This document shows positions 43,706-55,177 of a stretch of DNA of 64,000 nt, piece by piece. The DNA comes from Sialis fuliginosa (lineage: Eukaryota; Arthropoda; Insecta; Megaloptera; Sialidae), in contig OY540813.1 of assembly GCA_961205875.1 (NCBI GenBank), positions 27,809,001 to 27,873,000 on the forward strand, in the 5' to 3' direction. The position numbers and the translations under genes are program-made. Within the stretch, counting starts at the first letter, position 1. Each line of letters opens with the position of its first letter. Under the pieces are notes generated by a model. The model had not been told where the DNA came from. It saw nothing but the letters and a program-made list of their open reading frames with translations, and made no database searches.

Positions 43706-46069
43706 CTGGGATATTACACATTGTAATTAAATACATGTACTATAACATTAATAAATATAGTGCTCGTAATAAAAATGTGAAACTAATTTTTTATGCTATA
43801 TTTTTGTATCCTTTAAAGTAAAATTGTTTGTAATTTTCAACTAAAAGTAAAAAAAAAAATATTTTGATTAGAATTTCATCTACATTCATTCATACTCCAA
43901 TCTACTACTAGTATAAGATACAGTATTATATTGGGGCAACAATTGATTCTATTCCCATATTTCACTTAATGTTGAGTCTCATTCATAAAATATAATACAC
44001 TTCTTATGCTTTCTTATAAAGCCAATTTTAGAAACGTACTGGCTCCTTACCAAATTGATAAACCTGGGCCCGATTCTTAAAAAAATATATTGATATTCAT
44101 AACAATTATTTTAATCTGGGAAGTCTCGAGCCTCTAAAGATAAGAGCTATAAATAGGTTTGTCTAGTAGTAAAAAGTGCATACATTATTAGAATATGCAT
44201 AAAACATGAGTATCCAACTAGAAATAGAAAATAATTATTTATCAACTATATATCTTAAGCATCCAGTTTTAAATGCCTTTATTATTTAGAATTTTTATGA
44301 GTACATTAAGAATTACTATATATTTTTTTTCGTACATTTAAATAATTTATATTTATTATTTTTTTGTTCTTTTTCTTGACTCATTTTATAACTGTATATT
44401 TGTTTAATGGAATAAAATGTTATTATTTCTATTAGGTTACCTATACAATGTAAATATAATCAATTTCCTAGTATCATGTACATGAAATCAAATATTAAAG
44501 TGTGTACCAAAAATCCGATTAAGTACGTTAAATTAATAAAATGAAAGTACGCATATTTTCCGCTGTAACAAAATATTAAATTCCCAACAATTCGTTCCGT
44601 CGTACACACAAGTTATTGAATCATTAAACGACAATAAATAATTCAATAAACCGTCGGTTATAAAATTTGAAGCAGCACTTAAAAAAGAGAAACAAAATAA
44701 ACAACATTGAAAATTACCACCACTTTGAATTTTCGTAGTATCAGTATAGCATATGTTGGCAGAGATCCCAAATACCGCCGGCCAACCGACCCCACCCCCA
44801 AACCATTTATAATATAATGGCGTACAGCACGTAATCGTCATAATCGTCGCGAAAGGGGTTTTGGGGTATCAAATACCGTTTAATATTAAATGAAGCGCTC
44901 GATTTAACTGTTCTGTTCTAACATTGTTACATAGAAGCACTTATGAGTTTAATATGAAATTGTAATACGATCGGCCGCGCGTGGACAATTGCATAGAATA
45001 TCAATGGAAATGGATTATTGTTTTGTTGGCCAACTCAATATATTTGTGATTATTTTGTCCATTATATTAATTCTGTATATAATACGTGTGTATTTGTTTC
45101 CATATTTCTGGTCGTATATATTTGAAATTGTTCGTATTCATTGTAAATCATACATGTTTATTTTAAAAGGTAATTTCGTAGCTTCTATTTTCTTAATTAA
45201 TTCATTTTGAGTATAATAAGCGACGATTCTATTAACCGAATATATTGATAAATTTATGGGTGAGAAAGAAAACTATATGGTAATCACTGATATCGGAGAA
45301 AACCCCAAACTAAAATAAATTTTACAGACGAGATATGGTCCAAGTAGAATATGTCATTGCAAACAAGACACATAAATTGTGCACATTAATTCTATTAACC
45401 GGTGAAAACAATATTAAACATACAAACATTTATTATCCTTGTAAGCATTACTTCAAACACCATGTAAATGCACGGCAGTTGTCCATCAACATTTCAAATG
45501 TAATTTAAATATGAAATTAAAATCATAAGTTAGTTTTTTATACACATAAAAATCATAGCGAGTACGTAGCGTTAAATGAAAGCCATTCATTTAAATTCTG
45601 ATGAAACCAACGAATGTGACATGCAACTCGACTCGCCTCGCTCCATACGCTCGAGTTCCACCAAAATACTGCATTAAAATATTAATTAACACACGTGCGA
45701 AATAATTAATAACGAATTATTTGATTTATGACATGGCTACAAATTCGCATATTTTGAAATTTGAAAACGTCAATCACATACCTCTGAAATGCATTATAGG
45801 TAGAATGGGAAAGGAGGAGGTGATGTTCAGATGAGATGAACCAGAACGCGCTGCTCCGATTTAGGTGACAGTATACTTGTGCACATATTTGTATGTGAAT
45901 CAGTTTGTAACAGATTTTTTTGTATTGAAAATAGACAATTACATTTTTTAAATTATAGCTTTTAATTTTCTTAATTAAAATCCACATGCCTTAGATTTAA
46001 GAATCATAATGTTGTTTATTAGTTTTATAAAGTTTTAATTTTATTTCATCAATATCTAAATACGACGAG
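43706..46069. other. AT-rich intron with GC-richer spots (44745-44870, 45620-45665)
   Basis: The first spot (caaataccgccggccaacc and following) overlaps an unrecognised 102-residue - strand frame (44533-44841). The second is CpG-rich (actcgactcgcctcgctcc). No repeats or exons are recognised. Confidence 0.3.
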
Positions 46070-46265
46070 AAAAGTCCTGAATGATTGACTCATCAACGCC
46101 CAAACCACTGGACCTAATTTTAAGAGTATCTACTTTTCTATGAAAATAAAAATACACGTTATCTAAATATTTCAAAGTCCAGCCCTAATAGGCGGAAACA
46201 GTTGTTTCAAATAATTTGTCCTCATTCACTCACTGACTCATTAAAGCACACCACACATCTCTAGA
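46070..46265 (+). repeat. Degenerate dispersed-repeat fragment
   Basis: The phrase gattgactcatcaacgccca followed by aaaccactggacctaatttt is a tail-like sequence seen in many insect repeats. It has a relative at 30525-30550. A second short cattcactcactgactcatt block follows at 46230. Confidence 0.45.
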
Positions 46266-47453
46266 TTTCTGTATTGCAATATTTCAAAACTCAAGTTAAA
46301 AAAAATGTTCCAGACTAACAGTACAAGAACTATTATTATTTTTTATAAATTATATAAATGCTCTTAAAAACTCATAGAACGCAATTTCAATTTTGGTAAT
46401 TTTTTAGTATAACTTTGTACCATTAAACTAAGTTTCATGGTACCTCAAGGGTTCAAAAACATAAAACCCTACAATAACTTTAGGCTAAATTAGTTCACGA
46501 CATGCCAAGCAGGAAAATTTATATAAGTATTCTAATATAAATGTATAAATATGAAGAGGAACATCAACGATTTTAGAGCAGCCGGTTGCTCGAATCTTCG
46601 TCAACACGCGGTTGAAGCAACGGGGAGTTTCGAATATTTATATATATACAGGGTTAACAATCACATGACAAGCGGATAATTAATACTGTGTAAGTTAACT
46701 GTGTCAGCAAAATGTAACACTCATTTTGATTTATTGTTTTTATTTTGTTATTTTACCGTAAAGCAGGAAATGATACAGCGGATTTAGAAGTGGATGATGA
46801 ATATATTATGAATTTCCATGAATATAATTATGTTTGATAAAACTCAGGAACATAGCAGAGAATCATAATTATTGATTATAATATAAATTTATGGCTTTTA
46901 ATTCTATATAATTAACTCATTTTATATATTATCTGTTTGTTTTTGATACGGATGTAGGTAGCAGATACGTGCTTTGGTGACCATAGGGATAGTTAATTAT
47001 ATTATAATTATAAAATTATTTATGTAAATATAATGTAAAATATGTGATAGTTTTCTGTATATATATCTTAATTCATTATTATATTTATTTTACTTACTCA
47101 ATGAAATTAAATTATAACAAATAAGTATAAACCATAGAACATGTAGAACATTCATTTTCAAATACAAAAGAAAAATAAAGAATTCATTTGTACAAATATT
47201 TTTAAGTTGAAAATGTTATTACATATATAAAAATGTTATTCGTTTTATAAATTTACAAACAATTTCTAAAAATTTGTCGTTTGTGTTCATTTTTATTTCC
47301 TTTATAAATATGTTATGTTATAAAAGAACCTCTCTGTGGCATACGGTATTTTTAAACAAAACAGAATAAAAAATTAATCCTGCAAAATCTACTTGTCAAA
47401 AACAAAAATAAAAATAACCACCTCTGACTCTTCTTTTTCTCAATGTATGTATA
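46266..47453. other. AT-rich intron, nothing recognised
   Basis: A spot at 46575-46630 is GC-richer (agcagccggttgctcgaat). The rest is AT-rich. Confidence 0.35.
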
Positions 47454-48114
47454 CAAGGTGTCCCGCAAACATACCGACAAACTTTTAGGAGTTGTCGAGG
47501 TCATTATAAATCACTTTTTGTTAATAAACCCATGTCCACAAATGAGCCGTTTTAGCAGTAGAGTAAAAGAAATTTGATTTTTGGTTAAATTTTTTTGTAG
47601 AAATGATACTTCAAACTGTGCTGATCAAAAGTTGTAAAGGAGACAACCTAAAAAAAATTCATAAATACTCCAGGAGGCATCAAAACATTTTAACTATTTA
47701 TTATTTTTTAATATATGATTTAATATTTTTATATTTGTTTTTAATTTTATCTCATAAAGGATCAATTTTTAGAAATATTTTTAACGGATAAAAAAATGAT
47801 TCGAATTAGTCAACAAATAAATAAAAAATTTTTTTTAACTTTTAGTGACATTTTATAGTTTTTTAGTTCGGAAATTTTTAATAAAATAATTATAAGGACT
47901 TTTCATTCTTAAAAGTTTACTAGCATGAACATAGAATGTGAATATGTAGCAGAAATTATTCAGAAAAGGCAAAATTCATTGCTTTTGTGTGGGGTCCTTT
48001 CTTTTGCTGTACTGCTGAAACAGTTTGTTTGCGGACATGATTTTATTAACAAAAAGTGGTTGAATGTCCTCGACAACTCCTGAAAGTTTGTTGGTATCTT
48101 TATGGAACATCCTA
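47454..48114. mobile_element. 660-bp non-autonomous element with ~125-bp terminal inverted repeats
   Basis: The left arm (47454-47576) starts caaggtgtcccgcaaacat, and the right arm (47990-48114) ends atggaacatccta. They match in inverse at roughly 75-80%. Shared blocks are acaaactttnaggagttgtcgagg, cactttttgttaataaa, catgtcc(a/g)caaa and agcagta(g/c)ag(t/c)aaaagaaa. Flanks are TATA-rich (gtatata and tatata), consistent with a TA-type target. The ~415-bp centre is AT-rich. Its open frame (47603-47791) has no transposase features. Confidence 0.88.
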
Positions 48115-48720
48115 TATATAAAAATAATCACTACCTATACCAACAAATAAAAATTGTTATATAATTTCACCCAGTTTCTCACCCACAGCAATATTTTCCA
48201 CAGTTTGCGTGTGTCGCGTTTTTTTATCCAAAAGGCTCGCTACCACAATATGTAGTTTATCACAATACAAAACCTCTGATTCCTACAGATGGGAGTTGTA
48301 ATGCGCACCACTGTACTATTTTTCATTATATACACACAGAGAATAATGCCGGTTATCAGTTTTTATTCCAGATCCCATTAATTTCTGTTCATGTCTTGAT
48401 ATATATCTCAGCCACTCACCCCCGTTCACTCAAACCTCACTGGAATTCTACAGGAAACCACCAAACGCGTTGAAATTCTTCCATTCATTCTATTTTATCT
48501 CTATTATAGTTTTAAGTAGCCTTAATTCAGTATTGTGTAAATGGCACTACTGCAGACACGTTTGTCTTTATTTAAGACATTAATTATAGTTTTATTGTCT
48601 ATTAATTTGTTTCTATTTTTAGAGTGTCTAAAAATATATCTTGTGTTCTAAATTACAGTCTTATCGATTGAATTAAAAAGAATTGTGAGTTGGGTAATAA
48701 AAAAGTATTCTTTGTTACTT
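48115..48720. other. AT-rich intron, nothing recognised
   Basis: No repeats or exons were noted. Confidence 0.4.
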
Positions 48721-48726
48721 TAAAAC

Positions 48727-48765
48727 AGTGGTCTCCAAACAACGACCCCGCTAGTTCGTAATTAT
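48727..48765 (+). mobile_element. hAT-like solo terminus
   Basis: The sequence cagtggtctccaaacaacga is a CAGTGGTCTCCAAAC-type hAT end. There is no partner end nearby. Confidence 0.45.
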
Positions 48766-48907
48766 TTGTAATCTTATCTCAAGGCTCGTGCTTTTTAATA
48801 CCAACTCGGCGGATATTGTACTATGATTCGATTGCTATGTTTTTAACTACGGAATTGCCTACAATTACATTTTCTCTCTTCAAAATTGTGTACAAAATAT
48901 TCAATTG

Positions 48908-49071
48908 AGTGTGACAAGGATTCAGGGTACAGACAGACACAGAACAAAAAATGTTTGTCTTAACCTGAAACGGAAAGATCAAGTTAAAATTTTGAAATCG
49001 GCGAACATTTTTTTCTCATTTTAAAACGATCAAAAGCTTTCTCGTATCTTTGATATGGCGAGGCAGCAAAA
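48908..49071 (+). repeat. Dispersed repeat family R1, copy 3 (5'-truncated)
   Basis: It begins within the gtgtgacaaggattcagg block and ends with the family's terminal hairpin region and a gcaaaat tail. It is the shortest copy, about 165 bp, and shows the fixed 3' end with a variable 5' end that argues for target-primed or rolling-circle-type origin. It has several substitutions in the hairpin (ggcgaggcagc). Confidence 0.85.
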
Positions 49072-49159
49072 TATGAAATTATATAAACAGTAGCTACGTT
49101 TTGATAAAACAATTTAGTCGTGTGCATTGAATTTGATGTATGTATTATATTATGAGATT

Positions 49160-49330
49160 GGTGATTGTATTCGGCCCAAAGTCTAATAATCCCGCGCGTG
49201 GGTGTGAATTCCCGGCAATCCTGTACTGGCTTTACAGGTGTAACAGGAAGCGCCGTCAGCCTGATTGTTTATGTAACGTCGTGCTGTTTTGATCGATTTA
49301 TGTTTGCTATGGATTACAACCCCGCAAGCT
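49160..49330. other. GC-richer patch, candidate conserved element
   Basis: Balanced-composition block (taataatcccgcgcgtgg, ggaagcgccgtcagcctg, gatcgatttatg) with TAATCC-type homeodomain core. It overlaps an unrecognised 73-residue + frame. The regulatory reading is inference. Confidence 0.3.
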
Positions 49331-49356
49331 TGTGTTTTTTTATATATTTTTTTGTC

Positions 49357-49596
49357 TTATCGTTTTTGTATCATTTTTTCCAGTAATGATTTGTCAACAT
49401 CTTTTCTTACCTTTGTTTCTTTTGTATTCCAACATTGTTTTTCTGATATTATATAATGGTTTCTATCATACGCTACGCTAAAGCAAATAATGTCGGTCTT
49501 GTTTCGTTTTATTTGATCGAGGATTTCATGTAGAATGTTAATATTTCTCTTATAAGCCACTTCGTCAATTTTCGGATTCTGTATATTGTGTTTCAA
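49357..49596 (-). other. Unrecognised 79-residue hydrophilic open frame
   Basis: Unlike the F/Y/I-rich chance frames, this one is lysine-, aspartate- and asparagine-rich (segments KIDEVAYKRNINILHEI and KVRKDVDKSLLEKM). It might be a fragment of a decayed mobile-element protein. There is no identifiable motif and no clean splice context. Very low confidence as a gene. Confidence 0.15.
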
Positions 49597-50205
49597 TTGT
49601 TACAGAAATAAATTTCAGTTTTATTATTTATATTACTTTTTGAATGTATTTTATAACCGAACTCATAAATATGCTTTTCATGTAAAATATTTAAATAATA
49701 CAATTGTATTTTCTTGTAATACGTGTAACACCTCTCTATAATATGTATTATATATTAAATGTTAACCCATACATAAAATAAACGACGTAAATAAGAAAAA
49801 TAATAATACAAGATAAAAATCACAGGGCTTAGTTACCCCATACACCCATAGTCTAAATAATTATTAGTTAATACTGAAATTTTATATCAAGTATGTAAAT
49901 ACCAAATCGCTTACTAATTTTTATAACAATATCGCAAAAGGTTCTCCAGATAATGAATTAAAACTTCATTTTTATGAAATTAAAAACAAACTTATGGAAA
50001 ATATATTCTAATATTAAGATGTAGTTCTCATCATATATTTTGCATTAATTTTTTTTTAAATATAAAATAATTAATTTCAATACATAGATAATTTTATAAC
50101 CATCTTAACCACAAGAAAACAATGTCACTCTACACATGTTTCGACTTCTCATGAAGTATTCATCAGGAGTTCAATAATATCACATCCATTTTCTAGGATT
50201 ATGTG
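49597..50205. other. AT-rich intron, nothing recognised
   Basis: No structure was noted. Confidence 0.4.
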
Positions 50206-50565
50206 TAGGGGAACGTCCATAAACCACGTAACGTTTTTAGTGGGGGGGGTCCAGATTAATTGTTATATAGCGTTACATGGGGGATGAGGGGTCATATTCA
50301 AATATTATGTAACATTTATTCTACAAATAAAATCTAAACATTGTTGGACGATTAACCAATATTTATTATAATGTTTATTGTTTACTTCATGCTGAAATAG
50401 TTTTAAAAACCAATAGTAATATATAGGATACTCACGTATTATTAGGTGTAAAATTAAGCGGGGAGAGGGGGGAGTCAAAGACTATTGTCTACATGGCGTT
50501 ATATGAATGGAGGGCTGTCAAAAAATTATAAAAAAAAATATTGCGTGATTTATAGACGTTCCTTA
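50206..50565. mobile_element. 360-bp TA-flanked MITE
   Basis: The ends gggaacgtccataaaccacg and cgtgatttatagacgttcc are inverse copies (about 80% over ~28 bp), each bordered by TA on the outside (50206-50207 and 50564-50565). Inside, two direct sub-repeats are recognisable: a G-run then tcc/tca, attgt, gcgttacatg/ggcgttatatg, gtca. The GGGAACGTCCATAAA start is a terminus I recognise as common among arthropod non-autonomous DNA elements; I do not assign a superfamily. It has no transposase. Confidence 0.85.
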
Positions 50566-50654
50566 GGTCTTTTAAAGATAAAATAAAACCAATAAAAAAT
50601 AAATCAGATAGGTATCTACACAGAATACAGATGTTTTATTTTTCTAAACAAAAA

Positions 50655-50835
50655 ACAGTGACCCAATAACAACCAGGAACGCACCTATTCCGACCACTGA
50701 CGACGCCCTGCGAGCGCGTTGGCGTCGCTTTTATCCGTCACTTGTTTTCGTTTGAAATTCCCGCGGCGTTGCGATCTGCATTCCGACGGGTGTAAAGGTA
50801 TTTCATTCTCTCCTCTCAATCTTGGAGTTGTGTAT
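50655..50835. other. CpG-rich patch, candidate untranslated exon or enhancer
   Basis: Strongly CpG-rich for this window (cgacgccctgcgagcgcgtt, cccgcggcgttgcgatc), followed by gggtgtaaagg, a possible weak donor. It could be an alternative first exon with promoter, or a conserved enhancer. No open frame with recognised product. Confidence 0.35.
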
Positions 50836-53255
50836 TCAACGGACTTCATCCTTGAATATATTACGGATATATAAATACGTGCATTCTGCTCGTTTTATAT
50901 TGATTTTTTTTCATTATCTGTTTCTTTACTCTCAAATGTTTTATAGAGATCGTAAATACAGTGTCATGCTAATTTAACTTCCTTTATAAAGTTTTATTCT
51001 ATATATTTATTGTTTGAGCAAAAAGAAGTTTTGAACTAAACTCATAGTCCAGTTAACTTTTATTAACCATTAAAATAAATAGTTACACCAAGTTGTTTTA
51101 ATTTATAAGCTTGATTAATTTTATTTACTGTATTAACACAAGCCAATTATGAAACAAAATTAATGACAAAAACAAATTCATTCAAATAAAGAACTATACA
51201 ATAACAAATAGAAATGCTATCGAAAAATACACTAAAATATTCTATTTTATTATTCCTTCTCATTTGGTTCATTTACTCTAGTTTATTATCAGCATAGAAA
51301 AATATCTCTAGTTAATTGCCTAAGAGAATTTACTATATACCTTAAGAATACAACCTACAAGATATTTTGCTAAATTTTCCGTAACCCAGTTAATAGTTCT
51401 GCTTTCATCAGAATAAACTAGCTTTCGTCGAGCATTAAACGAAGTAAAAAATAAAGCAAATCCAACGCTAAAGTACATAAAATATTTCAACTACGGTAAT
51501 TTTTCCCGTTTGCTATTATATAGATCTGAAAAACAAAGTAATAAAGAATTCTTTCTCGGCACGTTAATTTACATCAAAGCAATTTGATCAAAAGACTAAA
51601 ACCCTAATTAAATCCGAACGAACAAGGGAGCAAAACAGAAAAAGAATAAATCGAAGGATCGTGATTTGGGAGGATACCTCGGGAAACATACGGACCGAGA
51701 GAAGGGAAAACATACGACCAAAAGAGTAAAACGTACAAAAATCCTTAAAGGTGTTTGCTGCGAATTGGAAACGGCAGGGCTTACAAGCTTCTATAGGTCA
51801 TACGTGTGCATCTACAACTTATAATACCAAAAAAAATTATGTTTTATATTTTCATCCTCTCGTCTGAAATAATTAATTGGGGTTGATTTATCCACAATTT
51901 TTATTTGAATATATGAACCTCAAAAACTTTTCATCACGGGACTGAGCAGCAGAGGCGGACTAAGCAAAGTTTTTAATTCCACTTTTGAAAATCTGGGATC
52001 GCCCCTGCCAAATAATGAACAAAAAATTATGCAATTCAAAAAAAAGGGAGCCCGTGGACTATTAAAGTACCAGATTTATATAAAAACTAGCTAGTTTTGT
52101 ATAATGATGAAATATAAATTATTTAGAATCGTACGAAAAATAACCTTGCAGTTATCCTGCTAATCCATTTGAGTTTATTATTTGTTTTTACCTTCCACAT
52201 CACGCTGAAATAGCCGACGCCTATTTAACGGTATGTTTATATAATTGTCATGTTGGTGACATCAAATATTATTCGGCACCATTTTAATTTAACGCCCACG
52301 GCTGTGTGTTTATCTTGTCCACGATTAGCGCCCTCTGTTATGTATAAATGATATCCACCGAAATTCAAAAATCAGATTTAGTGATATTGTTTCTATGAAC
52401 TGTTTTTGCACTCAATAATCTGGTTTGGCCGTTTGTAGATAGGCACAATATTGTTTAATGCCACAATCATGTTTTTTTGTAATTGAATAAGTATTTGTTG
52501 ATTTAATTTTGGGCTCTATTTTTGAGTTTTGTTTTTAGGTGTGATTGATTATGTGCATTGCTTTTATGAAATATAGGTGTTGAAGTTTTATAATGAAATG
52601 AGTTCTTTTTTACTGATGTTATTATGTTTTATCCTTACATTTATACATTACATTCATTAATAAATCGTTTGTTTTTTTTTTGATTGATTTTTTTATTTGT
52701 TACCGAATGATCAATACTAAACTTAAAAATAAATTTTTGCGTCAGATTCTAAAAATAATTATATATGTACATATATTTCATTGTCATTAAAGAATAATAG
52801 AGTGAAACTTTTGAAACTGACAATTTTTTCTACACGATCCCTTCCTTAAATGTCAAATACCTATTTGATAAATCCATTCGTTTTTAGTGTTCCATACTGA
52901 AATCGGAATAAAAGAATACTTATCAACCGTTTTATTTAGAAAGCTGAGATTTTTTTTAGTGGACTAATAACAGACCTGAATTATAAAAATAAAATTAAAG
53001 GAGGGGAGTAAATGGGTTACCAAAAAAAATTATTCAGCCCTTTATGGTACGAGACACTAGTATGCGAAACTCGACTCTCACTTGACAATTTTTTTTAATA
53101 TTTAAACATGCCTCAGTGGGGAGTACTAATTTTCCCACAAAATATCACTATCCGGAGTAAATTTTAAATTCAACATATCACTGTATCTATGATTTATAAA
53201 ATCAGAACAACTTATGACAACCCTGAAAGTTCCGTATCGAAAAGAACACATTCAT
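50836..53255. other. AT-rich intron, little recognised
   Basis: At 51950-52007 the words CAGAGGCG and CGCCCCTG form a near-inverted pair 58 bp apart that could be a minute hAT relic. A slightly GC-richer spot lies at 52215-52345. Otherwise AT-rich. Confidence 0.35.
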
Positions 53256-53259
53256 AAAC

Positions 53260-53440
53260 CCGGAGCAGCTCGGATACACTGGTGAGAGTTTTCCGTCCTT
53301 GTTGCCGGACCCCGCACGTGGACTAAGTCACGTGATCGGAATACCGACGACTCGCAATTCTATTTATTAGTTGCCTACATTACGCGAGCCGAACCGCAAA
53401 ACTTTAAATGTACCACCGCCGAAGCTTTTCACATGACTGA
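53260..53440. other. GC-richer patch, candidate conserved element
   Basis: It contains two CACGTG-type words close together (ccgcacgtggac and gtcacgtgatcgg) and CpG-rich strings, with no reading frame. Two E-box/M-box sites within about 20 bp make a regulatory role plausible. Confidence 0.3.
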
Positions 53441-54520
53441 ATTTGCTTAAAATATATTTAATATTTAATTCATATGTATATGCCATCGAGTAAAATTTAT
53501 GCAGAGTAATTGTGTAGACTTTAATTTAAGACTCAAAAATGTATGAATTTAACATTTTCACCGCAAAAGTTATTATTAGTATATAGTTATTAATATATAT
53601 TATTATAGAATATGCAAACAGTTCTTCGAAAATTACAATGAACATTTTCAGGGATCGTAAATTTAATTTGTTATATGTGTAATGCTGATTATTATCCATT
53701 AAAAAAATCAGCAAATATATTAAATATGCAGTAAAAAAATTATTATTTTAGTCTTCAAAAATCACCCCAAATCGCCGATTATTTCGGATAAGATTCTAAT
53801 TAATATTGTAGCTTATAAAATTTACAATAAATCCAACAAATATATACATTTTTATGATAAGTCACTAATTTGTGGAGTTCTTAAATATTTTAAATACGTA
53901 CATCAAAATCTATAATTCCACCAAAATTCATTTCTCTTCTAAGTCTTAACAAAAATACCTACGTATTGCGTGAACTGTACACTATAATAAATTACATAAA
54001 AATCATCCTTCTTATAATTCATTATCATTTGCAAAATATATCAATTTCCCCATGTATGCAAACAAACCCATATAGTTGTCGTAAATTAATGCTTTGAGGC
54101 AATCAACAATTTCCTTGATGGAGCAAGCATTTGTTCTACATTCAGGATGTTTCCAGTTGTCGAAATGCAATTAATAAGACAGCTAAAACAAATCCAATGT
54201 TTGCGTGCTCCCAATAACGCTAATGCGGACCATCAAGGTCGCAATCTCCCTTTTTACCCAATTCTTAAACATGGAAATCAGTGATACTTGAACATTTTGA
54301 TAAAAATACTATGTTTTTGTTTCTATCAATTTAAAAATTATGATTGTTTTTTTTTACACATTCCACACTGTGCAATATATGTATGGAATAAAGTAACAAA
54401 TTCATTTTTTTTAAATGTATCATCAATTTAACTATAAATATTTTCTTATTTTTCTTTAAAAACTCTCATAACGGAAACTCGGTAAAAAAACTTTTTATAT
54501 TATTTATGAATTACCTACAA
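53441..54520. other. AT-rich intron, nothing recognised
   Basis: A less AT-rich spot lies at 54090-54260. No repeats or exons were found. Confidence 0.4.
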
Positions 54521-54596
54521 TTATAAGGTCGTCAAGTATGAAATTTGTAGAAAAAAAGTTTGTTAATGTTTTATAAATACAAACAATAGTTTTATT

Positions 54597-54959
54597 CATC
54601 AAATACCTATGTACCCATATAGTCAATACACTTTTTCTATTTCAGCAGTAGCTTTTTCAATCCGGTGGTGTAAAAACTTGGTAATCGAGAGTCAATAAAA
54701 TTTTTAAAGGCCTATTTTACAGCATTGTTGGAATTTTTTTTTTCTATTAAAAAGTTATCCAAATTCCAAAAGAAGTGGTAGTCTGTGGGGAAATAAAGTG
54801 AATGATGAAGAACTTCCATCTCCAACTCCTGTAGTTTTGCTACTGTCATTTGTTCGTTATGCGGTCTATCATTGTCATGCAATAGTTCAACCACCGTGCT
54901 GAAAGTTTACGGTTATCGTTTTGGATCCAATTTTCATCACACGTTACAATTCGAGTCAA
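54597..54959 (-). pseudogene. Mariner transposase, catalytic half (broken)
   Basis: Reading leftward from 54959: RIVTCDENWIQND with the first catalytic Asp in the V-T-x-D-E-x-W context; then a frame change and a deletion of some 80 codons; then ELLHDNDRPHN with the second Asp (family HDNARPH); then FPTDYHFFWNLDNFL with the third Asp, as in the mariner D34D motif. A stop then follows NNAVK, and C-terminal FIDSRL.SFYTTGLKKL and CIDYMG segments continue after it with two more in-frame stops, including TGG to TAG. All three catalytic positions are visible, but the protein cannot be made. The N-terminal DNA-binding half is absent. Confidence 0.9.
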
Positions 54960-54982
54960 AAATAAATTATTTTTTTAACTTC

Positions 54983-55132
54983 GACAATGCTGTAAGACAG
55001 GCCCAAGATTTTATTGACTCTCGATTACTAGGATTTTACACAACCGGGCTGAATAAGCTACCGCTGAAGTGGCAAAACTGTATTGACAATATGAATGTTT
55101 TGATGAATAAAACTATATTTATAAAACATTAA
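54983..55132 (+). pseudogene. Mariner transposase C-terminal segment, inverted second copy
   Basis: The + strand frame contains NAVRQAQDFIDSRL, GFYTTGLNKLPLKWQNCIDN, the conserved FYxxGlxKLxxKWQkCID C-terminus of mariner transposases. It is the inverse counterpart of the same region on the - strand of the left arm, and it keeps the tryptophan that is a stop there, so the two arms have diverged independently. The preceding residues of the frame (54872-54980) are antisense to the left arm and are not genuine. Confidence 0.88.
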
Positions 55133-55177
55133 CAAACTTTGTTTTTTTTCCTACAAATTTCATACTTGACGACCTAA

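Larger units (their letters stand above)
54524..55177. mobile_element. Mariner derivative with two inverted 3' ends, 654 bp
   Basis: Both ends carry the same terminal repeat (taaggtcgtcaagtatgaaa on the left, its inverse on the right) bordered by TA (54522-54523 and 55178-55179). The inverse similarity continues inward for about 80 bp through gtttgttaatgttttataaa and ttttattcatcaaa, and then includes transposase C-terminal coding sequence on both arms. The left, longer arm encodes the transposase remnant on the - strand; the right arm encodes only the C-terminal segment on the + strand. The element is therefore a mariner whose 5' part was replaced by an inverted copy of its own 3' end. The termini resemble those of the Mos1-related group. 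Confidence 0.9.

Noticed and set aside
51950..52007. 58-bp CAGAGGCG/CGCCCCTG mini-element
   Set aside because: The inverse pair has mismatches and no target duplication, so it was not listed as a separate mobile element.
54872..55132. Whole 86-residue + frame as one mariner peptide
   Set aside because: Only residues from about 54983 onward match mariner. The N-terminal part is antisense to the opposite-strand transposase remnant.
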